The notes: generated from the sequence alone by a model not told the origin. A DNA stretch of 64,000 bases from Corynebacterium suranareeae (GCF_002355155.1 NZ_AP017369.1:2418001-2482000); one strand, 5' to 3'; shown: positions 1-10,617, counted from the first letter of the stretch. Made by a program: numbers and translations.

Positions 1-58
1 GCTCTGCTTCGTATGGAGCAAGTCCGAAGAATTCTTTAGTCTTCTTGAGCATGGACAT
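1..58 (-). CDS. sepF: Cell division protein SepF, N-terminal fragment
   Basis: Only the first 19 codons lie inside the window; they read MSMLKKTKEFFGLAPYEAE, the conserved membrane-targeting N-terminus of actinobacterial SepF. SepF anchors FtsZ filaments to the membrane. An ATG at 56-58 is preceded by a good AAGGGAA ribosome site. It lies downstream of yggS on the same strand, which is the usual dcw-cluster order. The rest of the gene runs off the left edge. Confidence 0.9.
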   Translation of the reverse strand, partial: MSMLKKTKEFFGLAPYEAE

Positions 59-134
59 GGCAGTTTCCCTTCACCTGGAATGTCTTAATTTTCATGTGCA
101 GCTGGGGCGCTCGTCACACCCTTAACTTGATTTT

Positions 135-839
135 CTACGCTAGCGGTCGGTTCCCAAGAATTTCAGTTCCGACACGCACGATTGTCGAGCCGTGTTTAAT
201 CGCCGCGACGAGATCTCCAGACATACCTGCTGAAAATTCCAAAGACCTGTCAAAGTGTTCTTCTAAACCTGAAAGTACGTCCCTTGCCTGGGAAAAGGCA
301 TTTTCTGCGTCCCACCCGAGTGGAGGAACACACATGAGTCCTTCAAAGCGTAGATGGAGGCTGTTGCTAATTGTTTCAGCAAGTTGATTGACCTGGTCTA
401 ATGGAGTTCCACCACGGCTGGGATCACCATCCAGACTCAGTTGAATAAAACACGGAAGCACTTTTGAGGTACGGTCGCCTCGTTCTAGGGCAAGCCCCAC
501 TCCCCTATTGAGTGCTTCTGCAATTTTTTCGCTATCCACAGAGTGCACCGCCGCTGCCCACCGTGCAATTGAGTTGGCCTTTTTTGATTGGATTTGGCCA
601 ATCATATGAAAATCCATCTCAGGTAATTCTAGAGCTTTGGCGCGTGCTTCTTGTTCCCTGTTTTCTCCCACAGCGGTTACACCGAGATCATGGAGGATCT
701 TGATGTCTTCAACTGGATGAAATTTGGTCACCGGCAATAGACGTACACTGCCTGCGGCACGGTTGAACTCGTTGAGGGTCGCGTCGATACGCGTTTGTAC
801 CTGCTGCAGCCTAGCCTGCAGCTCTTCGCGGCGCTCCAT
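135..839 (-). CDS. YggS family PLP-binding protein (PLPBP)
   Basis: A 234-residue member of the YggS/PROSC family, single-domain PLP-binding TIM barrels involved in vitamin B6 homeostasis with no known catalytic activity. The PLP-lysine motif is visible as LLPVTKFHP, followed by GENREQEA, and SAGMSGDL near the end corresponds to the phosphate-binding end of the barrel. I chose the ATG at 837-839 because it starts the family's normal N-terminus and lies one base past the pgeF stop, so the two genes are translationally coupled. Longer in-frame starts would overlap pgeF. Position between ftsZ and sepF is the standard Gram-positive arrangement. The cellular role in division is not established. 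Confidence 0.93.
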   Translation of the reverse strand: MERREELQARLQQVQTRIDATLNEFNRAAGSVRLLPVTKFHPVEDIKILHDLGVTAVGENREQEARAKALELPEMDFHMIGQIQSKKANSIARWAAAVHSVDSEKIAEALNRGVGLALERGDRTSKVLPCFIQLSLDGDPSRGGTPLDQVNQLAETISNSLHLRFEGLMCVPPLGWDAENAFSQARDVLSGLEEHFDRSLEFSAGMSGDLVAAIKHGSTIVRVGTEILGNRPLA

Positions 840-840
840 T

Positions 841-1581
841 TTAAGCCTCCTTCGGTAGCCAGACCACACCGGCTTGGCGTCCGGTGGTGCCTTCACGGCG
901 ATAGGAAAATAGATCTTCATCCTCAATGGTGCAGCGAGGATCCGAATCGATCAGCTGCACACCCAGGCTGAGCATCTGTCGTAACAGACCAGCCCGGATA
1001 TCTAGACCTGTCGTGCCCTTGGTCGTGCGAGCAATTGAACCTGGAAGCTTAGCTTCCACATCGCGCGCCATGGCCTCAGGTACCTCATAGTGCGCACCTG
1101 AGGCCGCAGCACCCATGAGCGCATGAATTTTACTGGGTGTGGCACCTAACTCCACCATCGTGGCAATCGTCTTCGCCACGATGCCGTTGCGCGCGCCCAT
1201 GCGACCAGCATGCACAGCCGCGATAACACCCGCATCCGTATCGGACAACAGCACTGGGACGCAATCAGCCACCAAAACAGCCAGCGCCAAACCACGCTGA
1301 GTAGTAACCAATGCATCAGTTGCTTCTACAGCTTGGCCATCAGCTGGTGCTTGATCAATAACGGTGACGGTATTGGAGTGAATCTGCTCCATATAGACCA
1401 CGTTGTTGTGCGGTAGTTCGATGATATCTGCAAGTCGGGCACGGTTTGCTGCCACAGCTTGAGGATCATCACCAACATGATCGCCCAGATTGAAGGAAGC
1501 GTACGGAGATTGCGAAACCCCGCCGGCACGGGTTGTAAAAACCTTGCGGACGGGGCGAGTGCGAGGGTCAAGACTATCCAT
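841..1581 (-). CDS. pgeF: Peptidoglycan editing factor / YfiH (laccase-domain) family protein
   Basis: A 246-residue YfiH/LACC1-type protein. Family members bind zinc and have purine-nucleoside phosphorylase/deaminase activities; E. coli YfiH also prevents misincorporation of amino acids into peptidoglycan precursors. Metal ligand motifs are visible: MEQIHSN in the first half, ADCVPVLL, then AAVHAGRMGARNG. The last replaces the commoner VHAGWRG with Arg-Met, a variation I would expect to be tolerated. Start is an ATG 27 bases after the ftsZ stop. It sits between ftsZ and yggS in the dcw operon. The specific activity of the corynebacterial protein is inferred from family only. Confidence 0.9.
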   Translation of the reverse strand: MDSLDPRTRPVRKVFTTRAGGVSQSPYASFNLGDHVGDDPQAVAANRARLADIIELPHNNVVYMEQIHSNTVTVIDQAPADGQAVEATDALVTTQRGLALAVLVADCVPVLLSDTDAGVIAAVHAGRMGARNGIVAKTIATMVELGATPSKIHALMGAAASGAHYEVPEAMARDVEAKLPGSIARTTKGTTGLDIRAGLLRQMLSLGVQLIDSDPRCTIEDEDLFSYRREGTTGRQAGVVWLPKEA

Positions 1582-1608
1582 AACAGATCAGTCTATTCAC
1601 CTTCTTAA

Positions 1609-2907
1609 TTACTGGAGGAAGCTGGGTACATCCAGGTCGTCTCCACGGTCATCGCGACGGTCATCCCTGCGATCGTCACGGCGGTCGTCGCGACGCTCAT
1701 CCCTGCGATCGTAGCCACGATCCTCACGGCGGTAATCACGCTCACCACCGGTGAACAGACCACCGCCGGAACGAGTCTCTTCGATGCGATGACGCGCACC
1801 TGCGGAACGAGACAAGTAAGGATCATTGTCCTCACGAGCTCCACCGAAGATGCTCTCCTTCTCAGGAGGAAGAGTTGCGTTTGAAGCAGGAGCCTGAGGA
1901 GCTGGCTCATGAGCTGGAGCTGCTTGCACACCTGCACGGCGGTTTTCAGCCGCAGTAGCACGTGCTGCATCAAAACCAGTTGCAATCACGGTGACGCGGA
2001 CTTCATCGCCCAAGTTGTCATCGATGATGGTACCGAAAATGAGGTTGACATCTTCATCGGCGCGTTCACGCACCATGGAAGCTGCTGCATTGACTTCCAT
2101 AAGACCCAAGTCAGATCCACCAGCAAACGACAGCAGAACTCCAGTGGCACCGTCCATGGTTGCCTCGAGAAGTGGGGAGTTTATTGCCTGCTCAGTTGCA
2201 GTTACAACGCGGTTGTCTCCACGTGCAGAACCAACACCCATCAGTGCAGAACCGGCTTCAGACATAACGGAGCGAACGTCGGCGAAGTCCACGTTGATCA
2301 CACCAGGGATGGTGATCAGGTTGGTTATACCCTGAACACCGTTGTGGAGGACCTCATCTGCTGCGCGGAAAGCTTCCATCATGGACAGGTTGGCATCGCC
2401 TAGTTCAAGTAGGCGATCGTTTGGAATAACGATAAGGGTGTCGCAGACTTCCTTGAGCGCTGCGATGCCCTCTTCTGCCTGGCGGGTACGGCGACGACCT
2501 TCGAATTCAAAAGGCCTGGTAACAACACCGATGGTCAACGCGCCCATCTTCTTAGCAATGCCCGCGACTACTGGCGCAGCACCAGTTCCGGTGCCACCGC
2601 CTTCACCCGCGGTAACGAAGACCATGTCAGCACCCTTGATGGTTTCTTCGATTTCGTTTTTGTGGTCTTCTGCAGAGGTACGGCCAACTTCTGGGTTCGC
2701 GCCTGCACCAAGACCACGGGTAGCTTCACGTCCAATGTCGAGCTTTACGTCGGCATCAGAGAACATGAGAGCCTGCGAGTCGGTGTTCACCGCGATGAAC
2801 TCCACGCCTTTGAGGCCTTCTTCAATCATGCGGTTGACGGCGTTGACTCCGCCGCCGCCCACGCCGACGACCTTAATCTTGGCGAGGTAGTTGTTCGGTG
2901 AGGTCAT
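1609..2907 (-). CDS. ftsZ: Cell division protein FtsZ
   Basis: A 432-residue tubulin-like GTPase that polymerises into the Z-ring. Visible features: N-terminal [16 protein letters not shown], the tubulin signature [12 protein letters not shown] near residue 105, the T7-loop region [11 protein letters not shown], and the C-terminal binding peptide DLDVPSFLQ that recruits SepF and FtsW. The linker before that peptide is unusual: residues about 395-425 are mostly Arg and Asp with RRDD units repeated in tandem, encoded by a 12-bp repeat. Start is ATG. About 250 bases separate it from ftsQ, enough for its own promoters, which are known in C. glutamicum. Confidence 0.98.
   Translation of the reverse strand: MTSPNNYLAKIKVVGVGGGGVNAVNRMIEEGLKGVEFIAVNTDSQALMFSDADVKLDIGREATRGLGAGANPEVGRTSAEDHKNEIEETIKGADMVFVTAGEGGGTGTGAAPVVAGIAKKMGALTIGVVTRPFEFEGRRRTRQAEEGIAALKEVCDTLIVIPNDRLLELGDANLSMMEAFRAADEVLHNGVQGITNLITIPGVINVDFADVRSVMSEAGSALMGVGSARGDNRVVTATEQAINSPLLEATMDGATGVLLSFAGGSDLGLMEVNAAASMVRERADEDVNLIFGTIIDDNLGDEVRVTVIATGFDAARATAAENRRAGVQAAPAHEPAPQAPASNATLPPEKESIFGGAREDNDPYLSRSAGARHRIEETRSGGGLFTGGERDYRREDRGYDRRDERRDDRRDDRRDDRRDDRGDDLDVPSFLQ
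1625..1720 (-). repeat. 12-bp coding repeat in the FtsZ C-terminal linker
   Basis: On the minus strand this stretch is built from imperfect 12-base units encoding Arg-Arg-Asp-Asp (variants RRDE and RGDD). It encodes the highly charged end of the FtsZ linker. Such tandem units are prone to copy-number change, so the linker length may vary between strains. Confidence 0.8.
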
Positions 2908-3156
2908 TGTCGATGTCTCGCCTTTCGAAGAGTTGATACTAAAAATTTGTTGCTTCTATCTTAATTCCAGATGAGGTCTCATCTGATGAGTGCCTATCTA
3001 AAAATTCTTAATTCGACTGACATATATCTTGTGCGAAAAACACGTCAATGTGTCGGACATTTACGGCGGCGTGTCGCCACCCTCAACCTTTACTTTAGGG
3101 TTGTTGAGGTGGGCAAACGCAAGACGCAAAAACGAACCAGAACTATTTAAGCCACT

Positions 3157-3825
3157 TTAGCGGACGGTTACCATTGACGGTGAGCTGATGTTCCAATGTT
3201 GGCCTTCACGCTTTAAAACCGTTGACATTGCTACTGCCTTATCGTGGTTGTTTTCGGAAGATCCCCAGTAGATTTCGCGCCCATCGTTAAGTTTGAGCGA
3301 AATATCAAACTGATCTGGAGCATCGACTATCTGGATATTTTCGACCATCTGCGCATCTTGCAGTTTTATAGCATTGATGACCTCAATAACAGCCGGAAAC
3401 ACCTCAGTGTTTTGCTCGTCGGTTCCAGAAACCTCAACTGTGCCCACAGGTGGGGTGCCAATCAATATTTCTTTACCCTCGGAATCAAAAATATGATCAC
3501 CATCGGAGCGTTTCACAAATACAGCAGGCTCACGCTCCACTAAATCCACGGTGACGGTGCTTGGCAGAGTTCGATTAACTGTCACAGACTTTACCCACGG
3601 CAAACCCACAATATTGTGTCCTGCCGAGGTGGCATCGATGCGTAGCAGGTTTTCGCCTTCCACGATCCCCGATACTTCAACTACTTGATCAGGATCCGTG
3701 CGCGTGGCGCCTGTAACTTCTATTGTTCCCACTTTGAGGATAGGAACAAACCAGGCGACAACACCTAAAATCGCTGCTACCGCAACCACCACGCCTACAA
3801 CAATGGCGATGACTTTTTTGTTCAC
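3157..3825 (-). CDS. ftsQ: Cell division protein FtsQ
   Basis: A 222-residue single-pass membrane protein of the divisome core (FtsQ/DivIB). It has a short cytoplasmic N-terminus, one transmembrane helix (residues about 4-27, VIAIVVGVVVAVAAILGVV), and a periplasmic POTRA domain beginning LKVGTIEVTGATRT and LPWVKSVTVNRTLPSTV. I chose the GTG at 3823-3825, which has a purine-rich AGGCAGGA upstream and gives the length I recall for C. glutamicum. In-frame TTG/GTG codons up to 3858 would add 11 residues and nearly touch murC. The C-terminus ends shortly after the beta domain. It lies between murC and ftsZ. Confidence 0.93.
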   Translation of the reverse strand: MNKKVIAIVVGVVVAVAAILGVVAWFVPILKVGTIEVTGATRTDPDQVVEVSGIVEGENLLRIDATSAGHNIVGLPWVKSVTVNRTLPSTVTVDLVEREPAVFVKRSDGDHIFDSEGKEILIGTPPVGTVEVSGTDEQNTEVFPAVIEVINAIKLQDAQMVENIQIVDAPDQFDISLKLNDGREIYWGSSENNHDKAVAMSTVLKREGQHWNISSPSMVTVR

Positions 3826-3861
3826 GCGAGTCCTGCCTTTGTTTTCGCTCAACACCAAAAA

Positions 3862-5319
3862 TTAGTCTTGGAGTCGGTTTAAAATCTCTGGTGCAAGCAT
3901 CGTCACAGATCCTGCTCCCATGGTTAACACGATGTCATGTGGTCCAGCGATTTCCGCCACACGGTCTGGGACTGCAGAATAATTTGGCTCATATACTGCA
4001 GGAATCGTCATGGCATCAGTGATGATCTCTGAGGACACACCATCTACTGGTTGCTCACGCGCGCCGAAAATCTCAAGCACGACAGCAGCATCTGCTAGTG
4101 ACAACGCTTCGGCGAATTCTTGCTGGAACTCCAGGGTGCGCGAATACAAGTGAGGTTGAAAAGCCACAATGACACGTCCTTGACCTGCAGTTTCCACGCG
4201 GGATCGCGCAGCCTTTAACACCGCGGTGACTTCCGTTGGGTGGTGCGCATAATCATCAAACACCGTTGCTCCGTTGTAGACACCTCCTGTTACCGTGCCG
4301 TGGTATTCAAAGCGGCGTCGCACACCTGAGAAATCAGACAAACCTTCAACAAGCTTGTCGACGTCGCCACCCACCAGGTATCCAGCCAGCAGCGCGGCTG
4401 CACCGTTGAGCACCATATGATCGCCAGGGATCTGCAGGATAACGGACACCTCTTTGCCATCAATGTTGATGGTCGCACGTGTGCCTTCAGCAACAACGTG
4501 AGAATCAACAATCGTGGCCAGAGCTGGAATCTCAGGATGCGCCTCTGCTGCTTCAAAAGTGCCGTAACCTACGGTTTTAATTCCCTTCCGCACTGCCCGC
4601 TCCCCTAGTTCGGCTGCATGGGGATCATCAAGACACACCACCAGTTTTCCATCTGGGGTGATCCGTCCTGCGAAATCATCAAAGACCTGGAAATAAGCCT
4701 CATGTGTTTTGAAGTAGTCAAGGTGATCGGGCTCCACATTGGTGACCACAGCAATTTTGGGTGAATACCGCAACAACGATGCATCGGATTCATCTGCTTC
4801 TGCGATAAACACATCACCAGTTCCATGGTGCGCATTTGTTCCGGCTTTGTTGAGCTGGCCACCAATAGCAAAACTTGGATCCATTCCCGCTGCCTGCATG
4901 GCAACCACTGCCATGGATGTGGTGGACGTTTTGCCATGGGTACCTGCAATTAGAACCTGGGTGTAGCCGTCCATCAGTTCGCCGAGCAAATCAGATCGAC
5001 GGATAACTGGAATGCCTTCTTCATGCGCGCGCACCAGCTCGGGGTTATCTTGAGGGATAGCAGCGAAAGAAGTAACCACCACGGTGGGTAATTGGCCAGA
5101 AAGTTCAAGGTTTTCTGCTGCGTGTCCAACTGCAATTTTCGCGCCGACTGCACGAAGTGGAAGTAGCGTCCTAGAATCCTTGGCATCAGAACCGGTGACA
5201 GTTTTCCCGCGAGCTAAGAGCACCCTGGCAACGCCAGACATTCCGGCACCACCAATGCCGATGAGGTGGACGCGAGACAAATCAATATCTTGTGCGAAAT
5301 CCAAATGTGGAGTGGTCAC
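3862..5319 (-). CDS. murC: UDP-N-acetylmuramate--L-alanine ligase
   Basis: A 485-residue Mur ligase that adds L-alanine to UDP-MurNAc with ATP in the cytoplasm, the first amino acid step of lipid II synthesis. The N-terminal UDP-binding domain has [17 protein letters not shown], the central ATP site is [12 protein letters not shown] (about residue 120), and the nucleotide-binding triad region includes EADESD and the late motif [11 protein letters not shown]. Start is GTG at 5317-5319. It lies between murG (45 bases upstream) and ftsQ. Confidence 0.98.
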   Translation of the reverse strand: MTTPHLDFAQDIDLSRVHLIGIGGAGMSGVARVLLARGKTVTGSDAKDSRTLLPLRAVGAKIAVGHAAENLELSGQLPTVVVTSFAAIPQDNPELVRAHEEGIPVIRRSDLLGELMDGYTQVLIAGTHGKTSTTSMAVVAMQAAGMDPSFAIGGQLNKAGTNAHHGTGDVFIAEADESDASLLRYSPKIAVVTNVEPDHLDYFKTHEAYFQVFDDFAGRITPDGKLVVCLDDPHAAELGERAVRKGIKTVGYGTFEAAEAHPEIPALATIVDSHVVAEGTRATINIDGKEVSVILQIPGDHMVLNGAAALLAGYLVGGDVDKLVEGLSDFSGVRRRFEYHGTVTGGVYNGATVFDDYAHHPTEVTAVLKAARSRVETAGQGRVIVAFQPHLYSRTLEFQQEFAEALSLADAAVVLEIFGAREQPVDGVSSEIITDAMTIPAVYEPNYSAVPDRVAEIAGPHDIVLTMGAGSVTMLAPEILNRLQD

Positions 5320-5364
5320 CTTTAACTATTCCTTTGCGTTTAAACTGATCGATTTTTAGTTGTG

Positions 5365-6447
5365 TTAGCCGTTGATAGTTGCAGCAATCATGTCTGCAAT
5401 AACCGTGGAGGCATTTCCAACACCGGAAGACTTGGCCGCTGCTGCCATCTTCTGATGTGTGGATGGATTGAGAAGAATATCGCGGGAGGCGTCGACAAGT
5501 GTAGTAGCGGTAAATGCTGCATCGTCGATCTGGCGCGCACCACCTGCTTCAATGACTGCCTGAGCATTTAATGCTTGTTCACCGTTGCCGTGCGGCAACG
5601 GTACATAAACCGCAGGGATGCCGGCAGCAGTGACTTCCGCAACGGTCATGGCACCAGAACGGCACACAATCAGATCTGCAACTGCATACGCTGCTTGCAT
5701 ATCATCGATAAATGCAACCGGGACATAACCCGGCTTTGCATTAGGCAACTCATTTTTCTTGCCCACGGCGTGTAAAACTTGGAAACCCTGGTCAAGCAGT
5801 TCATCGATCGCTTCGGCTACAGCCTTATTCATGCTCACAGATCCCTGCGACCCACCAGTGACAAAAATGGCGCTGCGCTTTGCATCTAGCCCCCAGGTTT
5901 CTCGTGCCCGAAGCACAGCTGATTCATCCTGCCCGCCGCTTAGCGATGCGCGAATTGGAATGCCCACCACATCGCCGTCCATGCCTGAACCTGCAACCGC
6001 GTTTAATCCAACCCCGCCAAGCTTCACGCCCAATTTATTTGCCATGCCAGCTCGTGCATTTGCTTCATGAACAAAAAAGGGCAACTTGAGCGACCTGGCT
6101 GCCATATACGCAGGTGCGGAAACATAACCACCAAACCCGATGACAGCTTGAGCTTCAGAATCTTTTAATGCTTTGCGAGCTTGGCCAAGCGCTTTGGCCA
6201 CCCGAAATGGAAGCTTCAACAAATCCATATTGGGTTTGCGCGGAACTGGAACTGGTTCAATCAGTCGCAGCTCAAAACCCCGATCCGGAACCAACGAAGT
6301 TTCCAAACCACGGGCGGTGCCAAGGGCAACCACCGTTGCATTATGGCTATCCCGCAGTGCCTCAGCCACTGCTAATGCCGGCTCAATATGCCCTGCTGTT
6401 CCACCACCTGCAACGACAACCCGAATAGGTTTTTTAGGGTTCGTCAT
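5365..6447 (-). CDS. murG: Lipid II synthase MurG (GlcNAc transferase)
   Basis: A 360-residue GT28 peripheral membrane glycosyltransferase that moves GlcNAc from UDP-GlcNAc onto lipid I to give lipid II on the cytoplasmic face. The donor/lipid loop GGGTAGHIEPALAVAEAL is at the N-terminus, a second glycine loop GGSQGSVSMN at mid-protein, and the UDP-GlcNAc site CRSGAMTVAEV plus PLPHGNGEQALNA in the C-terminal domain. ATG start; 30 bases separate it from the ftsW stop. It lies between ftsW and murC, as in other Actinobacteria. Confidence 0.98.
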   Translation of the reverse strand: MTNPKKPIRVVVAGGGTAGHIEPALAVAEALRDSHNATVVALGTARGLETSLVPDRGFELRLIEPVPVPRKPNMDLLKLPFRVAKALGQARKALKDSEAQAVIGFGGYVSAPAYMAARSLKLPFFVHEANARAGMANKLGVKLGGVGLNAVAGSGMDGDVVGIPIRASLSGGQDESAVLRARETWGLDAKRSAIFVTGGSQGSVSMNKAVAEAIDELLDQGFQVLHAVGKKNELPNAKPGYVPVAFIDDMQAAYAVADLIVCRSGAMTVAEVTAAGIPAVYVPLPHGNGEQALNAQAVIEAGGARQIDDAAFTATTLVDASRDILLNPSTHQKMAAAAKSSGVGNASTVIADMIAATING

Positions 6448-6477
6448 CTTCTTCGTAGTTCTCCTGACTTCACACGT

Positions 6478-8088
6478 CTATCTGCGGTTGCGGTTGTCAC
6501 GCCAATCATCACGTTGACTGCGACTTCCTTGCTTTCCGGATCCTGTTCCGGGTGCTCGGCTGCGATCTTGTGGACGCTCGGCGCGCCCTGAGCCCTGACT
6601 ATTTCGTCCTCTGACGCTACCAGCAGCACGTCGCGGAGCTTCCGATTGTACTCCAGTGCGTTTATTACGTGGCGCCTGTGCACGACGTGCAGTCACTGGA
6701 TCACCAAAGCGTTCACGAGTCTCACGCTGTGGATTTGGCTTCGGCTTTGCTGTCTTACGATTCTTTGAACGCACTTTTGCATTACTCGTGGTCAATTCAC
6801 TGGATGGCTCGCGAAGACCCAACAGGCGATCAATTGCTGGTCGACCATAAGAGGCCATTGCCGAGACTGTTTCCGGTTCATGGCGGGCACAACTAATAAG
6901 CAAGCCCATCGACGCCAACGTAATAATCGCAGAAGTACCACCCGCAGAGATCATCGGAAGCTGAATTCCTGTCACTGGCAGCAATCCCACCACATAGCCA
7001 ATATTGATAAATGCCTGGGAAACAACCGCAGCGGTCAAGGTTGCCGCCATAAGACCTAGAAATGGGTCGTGGCTTTTCTTTGCTGTGCGCAAACCAAAGT
7101 ACAAAAGACCTGCGAACAGCGCGATTACCAGTGCTCCGCCCCACAGCCCCAGCTCTTCGCCAATGATGGCAAAGATAAAGTCATTTTTAGCTTCTGGCAG
7201 GTAGAACCATTTTGCACGTGACTGCCCCAATCCAACGCCAAGACCTGATCCATCCGCAAGGGATAGGAATCCTTGGTATGACTGGAACGCAATGCCGCGG
7301 ACGTCATGGAAGTTTCCAAACAGTGCGTCGAAATACACTTCAAAACGACTCGATCGGAAGCCACCTCCCAACGCCAAAACTGCTAGACCTGCAATGATAA
7401 GCACACCTGCGATGGCAATCCAGCCCATGGCGATGCCAGCAAAAAACAGCATGAATAGCACCACAAGCACAAAGGACATCGCCATTCCGGCGTCGCCTTC
7501 CATGAAGATCAAAAATGCCATGAATGCGCCAACGGCACCAAAGCGCATCAAATGATTGTTAAACCAATGCTGAACTGGTCCTTTACCTGCTAAATAGTGC
7601 GCACCCCACACCGCGATGGCTACCTTGGCAATTTCAGAAGGCTGAAACTGCACAGGCCCTAAAGCGATCCACGATTGGGAACCCACTTCTTCTTTACCGG
7701 TACCAATACCTGGGATTTGCACCGCCAGCAGCAAACCGATGGAGATGACCAACAAAACATTAGACAGATTTCTTATTGTTTGTGGGCGCATCATCAGCGC
7801 CACCCACATGGCAAAGAACCCCAAGACAATCATGATGCCCTGGCGCACCGCGGTGCCCCATACTGAACCGCCGTCCCTTAAAGACCACGTCATCGATGAG
7901 GAATACACCATGACTACACCGAGGCAGGACAAAATAACCACGATGCACATGATCATGATGTAGTCAGTTAGAGGGCGTGCTAAAAGGTCATTCCACGCAC
8001 CGGAAATACGCTCCCGAATTCCTAATCCTGTCCTAGTTTTAGCACCAGTTTGCGGACGTGCGGGTTTTTTGGCGGCTCCGGTGGTCAT
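6478..8088 (-). CDS. ftsW: SEDS peptidoglycan glycosyltransferase FtsW
   Basis: A 536-residue SEDS-family polymerase that makes septal glycan strands together with FtsI. About ten membrane helices fill residues 40-410, with SEDS motifs such as ALGPVQFQPSEIAK, FIFAIIGEELGLWG and GLLPVTGIQLPMISAGGTS. Before the first helix is a 40-residue basic cytoplasmic segment. After the last helix comes a long disordered tail of roughly 120 residues rich in Arg, Lys, Gly and Ser, similar to the FtsZ/FtsI-interacting tails of mycobacterial FtsW. ATG start, two bases after murD. It belongs to the same operon. Confidence 0.97.
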   Translation of the reverse strand: MTTGAAKKPARPQTGAKTRTGLGIRERISGAWNDLLARPLTDYIMIMCIVVILSCLGVVMVYSSSMTWSLRDGGSVWGTAVRQGIMIVLGFFAMWVALMMRPQTIRNLSNVLLVISIGLLLAVQIPGIGTGKEEVGSQSWIALGPVQFQPSEIAKVAIAVWGAHYLAGKGPVQHWFNNHLMRFGAVGAFMAFLIFMEGDAGMAMSFVLVVLFMLFFAGIAMGWIAIAGVLIIAGLAVLALGGGFRSSRFEVYFDALFGNFHDVRGIAFQSYQGFLSLADGSGLGVGLGQSRAKWFYLPEAKNDFIFAIIGEELGLWGGALVIALFAGLLYFGLRTAKKSHDPFLGLMAATLTAAVVSQAFINIGYVVGLLPVTGIQLPMISAGGTSAIITLASMGLLISCARHEPETVSAMASYGRPAIDRLLGLREPSSELTTSNAKVRSKNRKTAKPKPNPQRETRERFGDPVTARRAQAPRNKRTGVQSEAPRRAAGSVRGRNSQGSGRAERPQDRSRAPGTGSGKQGSRSQRDDWRDNRNRR

Positions 8089-8090
8089 GA

Positions 8091-9509
8091 TCAGCCTTTC
8101 TTTTCCGATTGCCCTTTGATTGTGCCAATTATGCTGTGCGCAAAGAGATCGCCACGCTGACCCATACCTTTGAACATGTCCAAAGATGCCGCTGCTGGCG
8201 CCAGCAACACGGTGTCCCCATCTGTGGCGACGCGGAATGCTTCTGTAACAATCTCATCCATCGCTTGTTTTGGATCGGTGGATTCTGTCACAAACACCGC
8301 AGCATCCGGCGCATATTCATTCAAGGCTGCAACAACTTCTGCACGGTCAACACCAAGGACTAATGCAGCCTTGATCCGGTGCGCATGTTTATGCACAAGC
8401 GGTTTAATATCTGCGCCTTTTAGCTGACCGCCAACAACCCAAATAACGCTGTCATGTCCAGCAAGCGCAGAATCAGCGGCATGCGGGTTGGTGGCTTTCG
8501 AGTTATCGATAAACTTCACGCCATCAACCTCAGCTACTACCTGGCCTCGGTGCCCAGCAACCTCGAAAGTATCCAATGCACGCGCAATCGCCTCAGGGGC
8601 AACACCTTGAGAGCGCGCCACCGCAGCTGCAGCTAGAGCGTCCAAAACGCCGGCCGGGCCAGCGGGATTGATGCCATCAGCGGGGGCAAGCACCACATTA
8701 TCGCCGTAGGCATTATCGACGAGATCCCCCGCCACCACACCCAGTTGTCCCTTATCTGGCGAAGCAGTAGTAAACCCAACCAGCTCCTCGAGTCCTGCTT
8801 CGTCAGCAAGTTCTACTAAGTACTCGTCATCTGCTCCGATGATGGCAACCTTGCCTTTGAGCACTGCTGTTTTAGCCAAGGCGTATTCACGCATGGAACC
8901 ATGCCAGTCAATATGATCCTCGGCAAGGTTCAACACGACACCAGCATCCGGGGTAAAGGTTGGCGCCCAGTGCAATTGGAAGCTTGATAGCTCTGCAACG
9001 AGTACATCAATGCGGTTTTTTGCCACCAAAGCTTCAGCGACAGGAACACCAATGTTACCCACGGCCTTGGCGGTGAATCCGCCTTCATTCATCATCGCAG
9101 CCAGCATTGCCGTCGTCGTGGTTTTACCGTTAGTTCCAGTAACCGCAAGCCACGTATGTGGCGTGCCAAAAACACCAGCCTGGTCCAGGCGCCAAGCAAG
9201 CTCAACATCGCCGATAACCTCAAGGCCCTGGCGGTGGGCGTCGACAAGCAAAGGGCTTGTTGGGCGCCAGCCCGGTGAGGTAACGACGATCGAAAACGAA
9301 TCTAATTCCGCCTGGGCTTGCGCTGTGCTGATATCTGCAACATCTACCACCTCAATGAGCATGTGGCGCGCGGTCTCATTGTCATCAGCGACAACGACAT
9401 CACAGTGCAACTCACTGAGCATCTTTGCAATAGACAGCCCCGACACACCAGCGCCCGCAACCAAAATGCGCCCCTGAAGCGATGTGGGCAAATGAGAAAG
9501 AGAAACCAT
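8091..9509 (-). CDS. murD: UDP-N-acetylmuramoyl-L-alanine--D-glutamate ligase
   Basis: A 472-residue Mur ligase that adds D-glutamate, the second stem-peptide residue. It opens with ILVAGAGVSGLSIAKML, has the ATP P-loop TGTNGKTTTTAMLAA around residue 120, the domain-linking VLNLAEDHIDWHGS and the C-terminal FIDNSKATNPHAA. ATG start seven bases after the mraY stop; its own stop lies two bases before ftsW, so co-translation is likely. Confidence 0.98.
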   Translation of the reverse strand: MVSLSHLPTSLQGRILVAGAGVSGLSIAKMLSELHCDVVVADDNETARHMLIEVVDVADISTAQAQAELDSFSIVVTSPGWRPTSPLLVDAHRQGLEVIGDVELAWRLDQAGVFGTPHTWLAVTGTNGKTTTTAMLAAMMNEGGFTAKAVGNIGVPVAEALVAKNRIDVLVAELSSFQLHWAPTFTPDAGVVLNLAEDHIDWHGSMREYALAKTAVLKGKVAIIGADDEYLVELADEAGLEELVGFTTASPDKGQLGVVAGDLVDNAYGDNVVLAPADGINPAGPAGVLDALAAAAVARSQGVAPEAIARALDTFEVAGHRGQVVAEVDGVKFIDNSKATNPHAADSALAGHDSVIWVVGGQLKGADIKPLVHKHAHRIKAALVLGVDRAEVVAALNEYAPDAAVFVTESTDPKQAMDEIVTEAFRVATDGDTVLLAPAAASLDMFKGMGQRGDLFAHSIIGTIKGQSEKKG

Positions 9510-9516
9510 GAAAGAT

Positions 9517-10617
9517 CTATACCTCCGCTAAGTGGAGCCAGTCGCTATAAAACACGCCAACACCAGCCAAAACCGCCATGATAGCTATCAGCCAAAAACG
9601 AATAGTGACAGTTGTTTCTGCCCAGCCTAAAGCTTCAAAGTGGTGGTGGATCGGAGCCATCTTAAATACGCGCTTTCCTCGAGTTTTAAACACACCAATT
9701 TGAATAGCAACAGATGCGATCTCGATAACAAACAAAGCGCCGATGATAACCATGAGCAATTCCGTGCGGCTAACCACAGACAATCCGGCAACCAAACCAC
9801 CCAATGCCAACGAACCGGTATCGCCCATGAAAATCTTTGCTGGAGCTGCATTCCACCACAAAAATCCCAGCGTGGCACCAAGCCCTGCAGCACAGAGCAC
9901 AGACAAATCAAGCGGATCCCGCACCGTGTAGCAGCCAGCCTCTACCGCGGTATCACACGAGTTTCTAAACTGCCAGAACGTAATCAACGTATATGCACCC
10001 ATGACAAATGCAGAAGTACCCGCAGCAAGCCCATCAAGACCGTCGGTGATATTGACAGCATTCGACCATGCACTAACCACAACGTAGATAAAGATCAGGA
10101 AGACAATAATTCCGAAGATGCTGCCACCAAAACCAAGATCAATGGTGTCAATATCACGAATAAACGACAGATGAGTGGACGCCGGAGTCAGCCCATTTTC
10201 ATCCGGGAACTGCAACACCAAGAAACCAAAAATCAACGCAATCGCCAGCTGCGACACCAACTTGGCCGTCTTGTTCAAGCCTAAGTTTCGGTTCATGTAC
10301 AGCTTGATGAAATCATCAGCGAAACCAGTAGCACCAAGCCCCAACATCAAGCCCAACACAAGCAAGCCGGAGACTGTGAATCCACCAACGCCCTGGACCA
10401 TGGCCAAGATATTGGTAAACACATAGGCCACGACAATGCCCGCGATAATAGCAATGCCACCCATGGTTGGAGTACCACGCTTACGCAAATGGGACTGCAA
10501 GCCTTCCTCACGGATCTCCTGCCCCAATTGACGATTTGTAAAATAGCGGATCAACACCGGGGTGAGAAAGATCGATACAAGGAACGCAACGGTTCCACTG
10601 ATCATAATCTGCTGCAT
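9517..10617 (-). CDS. mraY: Phospho-N-acetylmuramoyl-pentapeptide transferase
   Basis: A 366-residue ten-helix membrane enzyme that transfers phospho-MurNAc-pentapeptide from UDP to polyprenyl phosphate, making lipid I. Signature motifs are visible: [33 protein letters not shown] (catalytic Asp cluster) and the histidine motif [13 protein letters not shown] chose the ATG at 10615-10617 (MQQIMISG), which gives the usual actinobacterial length; a start 24 bases upstream would overlap murF. Seven bases separate it from the murF stop. Confidence 0.97.
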   Translation of the reverse strand: MQQIMISGTVAFLVSIFLTPVLIRYFTNRQLGQEIREEGLQSHLRKRGTPTMGGIAIIAGIVVAYVFTNILAMVQGVGGFTVSGLLVLGLMLGLGATGFADDFIKLYMNRNLGLNKTAKLVSQLAIALIFGFLVLQFPDENGLTPASTHLSFIRDIDTIDLGFGGSIFGIIVFLIFIYVVVSAWSNAVNITDGLDGLAAGTSAFVMGAYTLITFWQFRNSCDTAVEAGCYTVRDPLDLSVLCAAGLGATLGFLWWNAAPAKIFMGDTGSLALGGLVAGLSVVSRTELLMVIIGALFVIEIASVAIQIGVFKTRGKRVFKMAPIHHHFEALGWAETTVTIRFWLIAIMAVLAGVGVFYSDWLHLAEV

